DNA from: Larix sibirica
Taxonomy: Eukaryota > Streptophyta > Pinopsida > Pinales > Pinaceae
Assembly (NCBI GenBank): GCA_004151065.3
Contig: NWUY0300056631.1
Location: 25,167 to 35,188 of the forward strand
Length of the DNA stretch: 10,022 bases
Reading direction: 5' to 3'
Below are positions 8,697 to 10,022 of this stretch, piece after piece. The position numbers were made by a program, and so were the translations under genes. The notes below the pieces were generated by a model. It saw nothing but the letters and a program-made list of their open reading frames with translations, searched no databases and was not told the origin of the DNA. How positions within the stretch are numbered: the first letter of the stretch is position 1; each line of letters begins with the position of its first letter.

Positions 8697-8905
8697 TATG
8701 TTGCACGGGGACCCATCCCTCCCAAAATTTCCTGTGTTCCCTAGTTCTGGAGACTTTGGAACTCCTCGAAAACTTCCCCAATTCATCGAGGACTTCGTTG
8801 GGGACTTGGGGACTTTTGAGCTGTACCCTAAACGTACCTAGAAAAATCAGGAACTTCTCAAGAATGTCCCTCAACCAATCAGGGACTCCTGTACGTACCT
8901 TGACC
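8697..8905 (+). repeat. Cluster of short GGRACTTC-like motifs
   Basis: Within about 140 bases, variants of GGGACTT or GAACTTC recur on the plus strand at roughly 8750, 8758, 8769, 8789, 8800, 8808, 8850 and 8882. The C-rich forms GGGACCC and GTCCC flank them, and ACGTACCT occurs at 8832 and 8893. Both strands stay open here only because the repeats lack stops, so the overlapping frames (minus 8677-8925, plus 8756-8941) are not genes. Dense short motifs of this kind resemble subterminal repeats of plant DNA transposons such as hAT or CACTA. That assignment is inference. Confidence 0.45.
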
Positions 8906-8945
8906 TGCACAATTAAAATAAACATAAAAAAAATTAATTAGAAAC

Positions 8946-9240
8946 CTTACATAACACCCCCCCTAACCTAACCCTCCATGTATTCCTTTAACCCACAGCC
9001 CTCACTGCAGCCGCATAACCCTCTACTCTACCCATCACTCCAACACTCCAGCACCTACATAACCCTCTGCTCCATGGTTCTACCCATCTCTCCCCGCGTC
9101 GCTACTTGCTAAGTCGACTCCCTTATTAGTCACACGCACAACTCCCCTGTTAGCGGCTCCACTACCTGCAATCCCACGCGTGCCCCTCTTAGCTTGAAGA
9201 NATGGGGGGGGCCTTGGCCTTGAGCTCCTCGCTAGGATTT
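8946..9240. other. C-rich island with unresolved base
   Basis: The plus strand is strikingly C-rich and G-poor up to about 9200. It then flips to an undetermined base at 9201, a run of eight G, and GGCCTTGGCCTTGAG. The composition is unlike the AT-rich surroundings. No gene is supported on either strand. It lies between the motif cluster and the truncated retrotransposon, so it may be the body of an inserted element that cut off the gag frame. The N beside the G run marks uncertain sequence, so local frames should not be trusted. Confidence 0.5.
9014..9093 (+). repeat. Imperfect duplication in the C-rich island
   Basis: CATAACCCTCTACTCTACCCATCACTCC at 9014-9041 (shown here only to identify its ends, CATAACCCTCT and CCATCACTCC) recurs at 9058-9093 with an eight-base insertion, CCATGGTT or similar, in the middle. 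The spacing is about 44 bases. Confidence 0.6.
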
Positions 9241-9281
9241 TATAACATATTTACATCATTTACAATCTTAATGCAATAGGG

Positions 9282-9762
9282 TCAAGATGGGGACATTACA
9301 TGCTTTCTCCAAAGTGTTGCTTTAGGCGTGTTGGTTTTATGAGGAGGATCGGTCCTAACTTCTTGATCTTTCTTTTTCTTTTCTAAAGTATTTTGACTAG
9401 TACTGGAATCATTTCCACCCTTTGATGTTATTTTAGATGAAGTCTTAGGAGTTGGAGATGATTCTCCACATAGGTTGATTGCTAGGACGAACCAATTTAC
9501 TAGGTTGCACATAAACTGGCTTATGTTGTTGAGATTTAGTCTTTGAAGGAATTGAATTGTTACACATGGTGTTCAACATTTCTTTAGTTTGTTCATCACT
9601 CTTCTTGAAATATTCATCCTGATTCTTAAGGATTAAAGCCATATTGGTGACCATTTCACATAATTTTGACATAAATTCCATGGTCACTTCGGACATGTTT
9701 TTATTTTGAGAAGACATTTTCTTATAGGTTTGTTTCTCAGCAGAGTCACGTTTAGGAGTCAT
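9282..9762 (-). pseudogene. Frameshifted gag-like gene fragment
   Basis: The frame opens at an ATG at 9762 and encodes a lysine-, methionine- and glutamine-rich hydrophilic protein. An early helical segment (residues about 25-65, with MEFMSKLCEMVTNMALILK) is typical of the coiled or helical start of retrotransposon Gag. It is followed by a basic, polar linker. The frame closes at 9445. The other frame (open 9512-9282) continues naturally with SSPTPKTSSKITSKGGND and a basic KKKKDQEV segment. A single-base shift near 9465 therefore joins the two pieces, giving about 160 residues in all. That is much shorter than a full Gag, with no zinc knuckle (CX2CX4HX4C) and no protease or reverse transcriptase after it. 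The gene is dead through both the shift and the truncation. The Gag assignment rests on position after the primer site and on composition. Confidence 0.6.
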
Positions 9763-9946
9763 GAGGTAAACATTAACACTTGTCTACCAAAAGATGTGTT
9801 GTATATAAGCGGGGAGAGATGTGTGAAATAAGATGGTTATGTATGATTTAAGAATGTAAATGATAACCATCCAAGTTACAATACCATACACAATAAGATA
9901 TGAGATACACAAGGACACTCGCAAACACCCGAGGTAAGCCTCTACA
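9763..9946 (-). other. Retrotransposon untranslated leader
   Basis: About 184 bases separate the primer-binding site from the gag ATG. The leader is non-coding: the open frame at 9784-9981 runs across the primer site and into the LTR, so it is not a gene. In intact elements this interval usually holds the packaging signal. I see no specific structure here. Confidence 0.5.
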
Positions 9947-9964
9947 TCCCAAGCAACATCGCCA
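9947..9964 (-). other. Primer-binding site, tRNA-Asp type
   Basis: The minus strand reads TGGCGATGTTGCTTGGGA. The complement of the 3' end of plant tRNA-Asp(GTC) is TGGCGCCGTTGCCGGGGA, so 14 of 18 bases match, including the diagnostic TGGCG start. The differences include C-to-T changes, as expected from decay of methylated cytosines. It lies four T residues after the CA that ends the LTR, which is the expected placement. The tRNA sequence is from general knowledge and was not searched. Confidence 0.7.
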
Positions 9965-9968
9965 AAAA

Positions 9969-10022
9969 TGTTATCACACAACTTGTAGTTGCCCCAAAAG
10001 GTTATCCTATCCAGGATGGTAG
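9969..10022 (-). repeat. 3' end of the 5' LTR, cut by the window edge
   Basis: On the minus strand the sequence ends ...TGATAACA just before the short T spacer and primer site, fitting the universal CA end of an LTR. Only 54 bases are in the window, so LTR length, promoter and target-site duplication cannot be judged. Confidence 0.55.

Larger units (their letters stand above)
9282..10022 (-). mobile_element. 5' part of a degenerate LTR retrotransposon
   Basis: Read on the minus strand, the order is LTR end, primer-binding site, untranslated leader of about 180 bases, then a gag-like frame. This is the canonical 5' layout of a plant LTR retrotransposon. A primer site for tRNA-Asp is typical of several Ty3/gypsy lineages, so that superfamily is favoured, but no pol domain is present to confirm it. 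The element is incomplete: its 5' LTR runs off the right edge of the window, and its body stops shortly after the gag frame ends near 9282, where unrelated sequence begins. No second LTR was found elsewhere in the window. Confidence 0.7.

Noticed and set aside
8677-8941. Overlapping open frames on both strands
   Set aside because: Both are open because of the repeated stop-free GGRACTTC-like motifs, and neither has protein-like features.
8952-8976. CCCCCCTAACCTAACCCTCC as telomere-like repeat
   Set aside because: There is no regular CCCTAAA array, only two irregular CCTAA units in a C-rich block.
9784-9981. Open frame of 65 codons on the minus strand
   Set aside because: It crosses the primer-binding site and the LTR edge, which are non-coding in any retrotransposon.
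1-10022. CRISPR array, bacterial operon or phage defence system
   Set aside because: There are no evenly spaced repeats, ribosome-binding sites or intact adjacent genes, and all signs point to plant nuclear DNA.

Overview
The window looks like intergenic, repeat-derived DNA from a large plant nuclear genome. The grounds are its high AT content, the absence of any intact gene, T-rich plant-style candidate splice sites, short two-copy tandem duplications, and the 5' end of an LTR retrotransposon with a plant-type tRNA-Asp primer site. A gymnosperm (conifer-like) genome is my best guess, but that is inference from texture, not from a diagnostic gene. No tRNA, rRNA, CRISPR array, bacterial operon or intact long ORF was found.

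Layout. Positions 1-2500 are AT-rich with several small tandem duplications (periods 93, 32, 20 and 84 bases). Positions 2503-2664 hold a short broken coding trace on the minus strand. Positions 2665-4770 contain no gene, only a TC microsatellite, 57- and 31-base duplications and a poly-A run. Positions 4772-5113 form a MITE-like element bounded by an 18-base perfect inverted repeat. Positions 5314-6200 carry a decayed minus-strand reading frame in at least three open pieces. Positions 6258-7561 carry a decayed plus-strand reading frame that can be followed through stops and frame changes for about 1.2 kb. It may retain one small intron, and its last part looks helical. Positions 7535-8690 are non-coding, with a long purine-rich stretch and a possible LTR-like start.

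At the right end, 8697-8905 is a cluster of short GGRACTTC-like motifs. Next comes a C-rich island at 8946-9240, which includes an unresolved base and a G run. The window ends with the 5' part of a minus-strand LTR retrotransposon: LTR edge at 9969, primer-binding site at 9947-9964, leader, and a gag-like frame with one frameshift (9762 down to 9282).

Nothing here works together as a system. It reads as layers of dead transposable elements and gene relics. The two relics at 5314-7561 and the retrotransposon end are the parts best worth checking.
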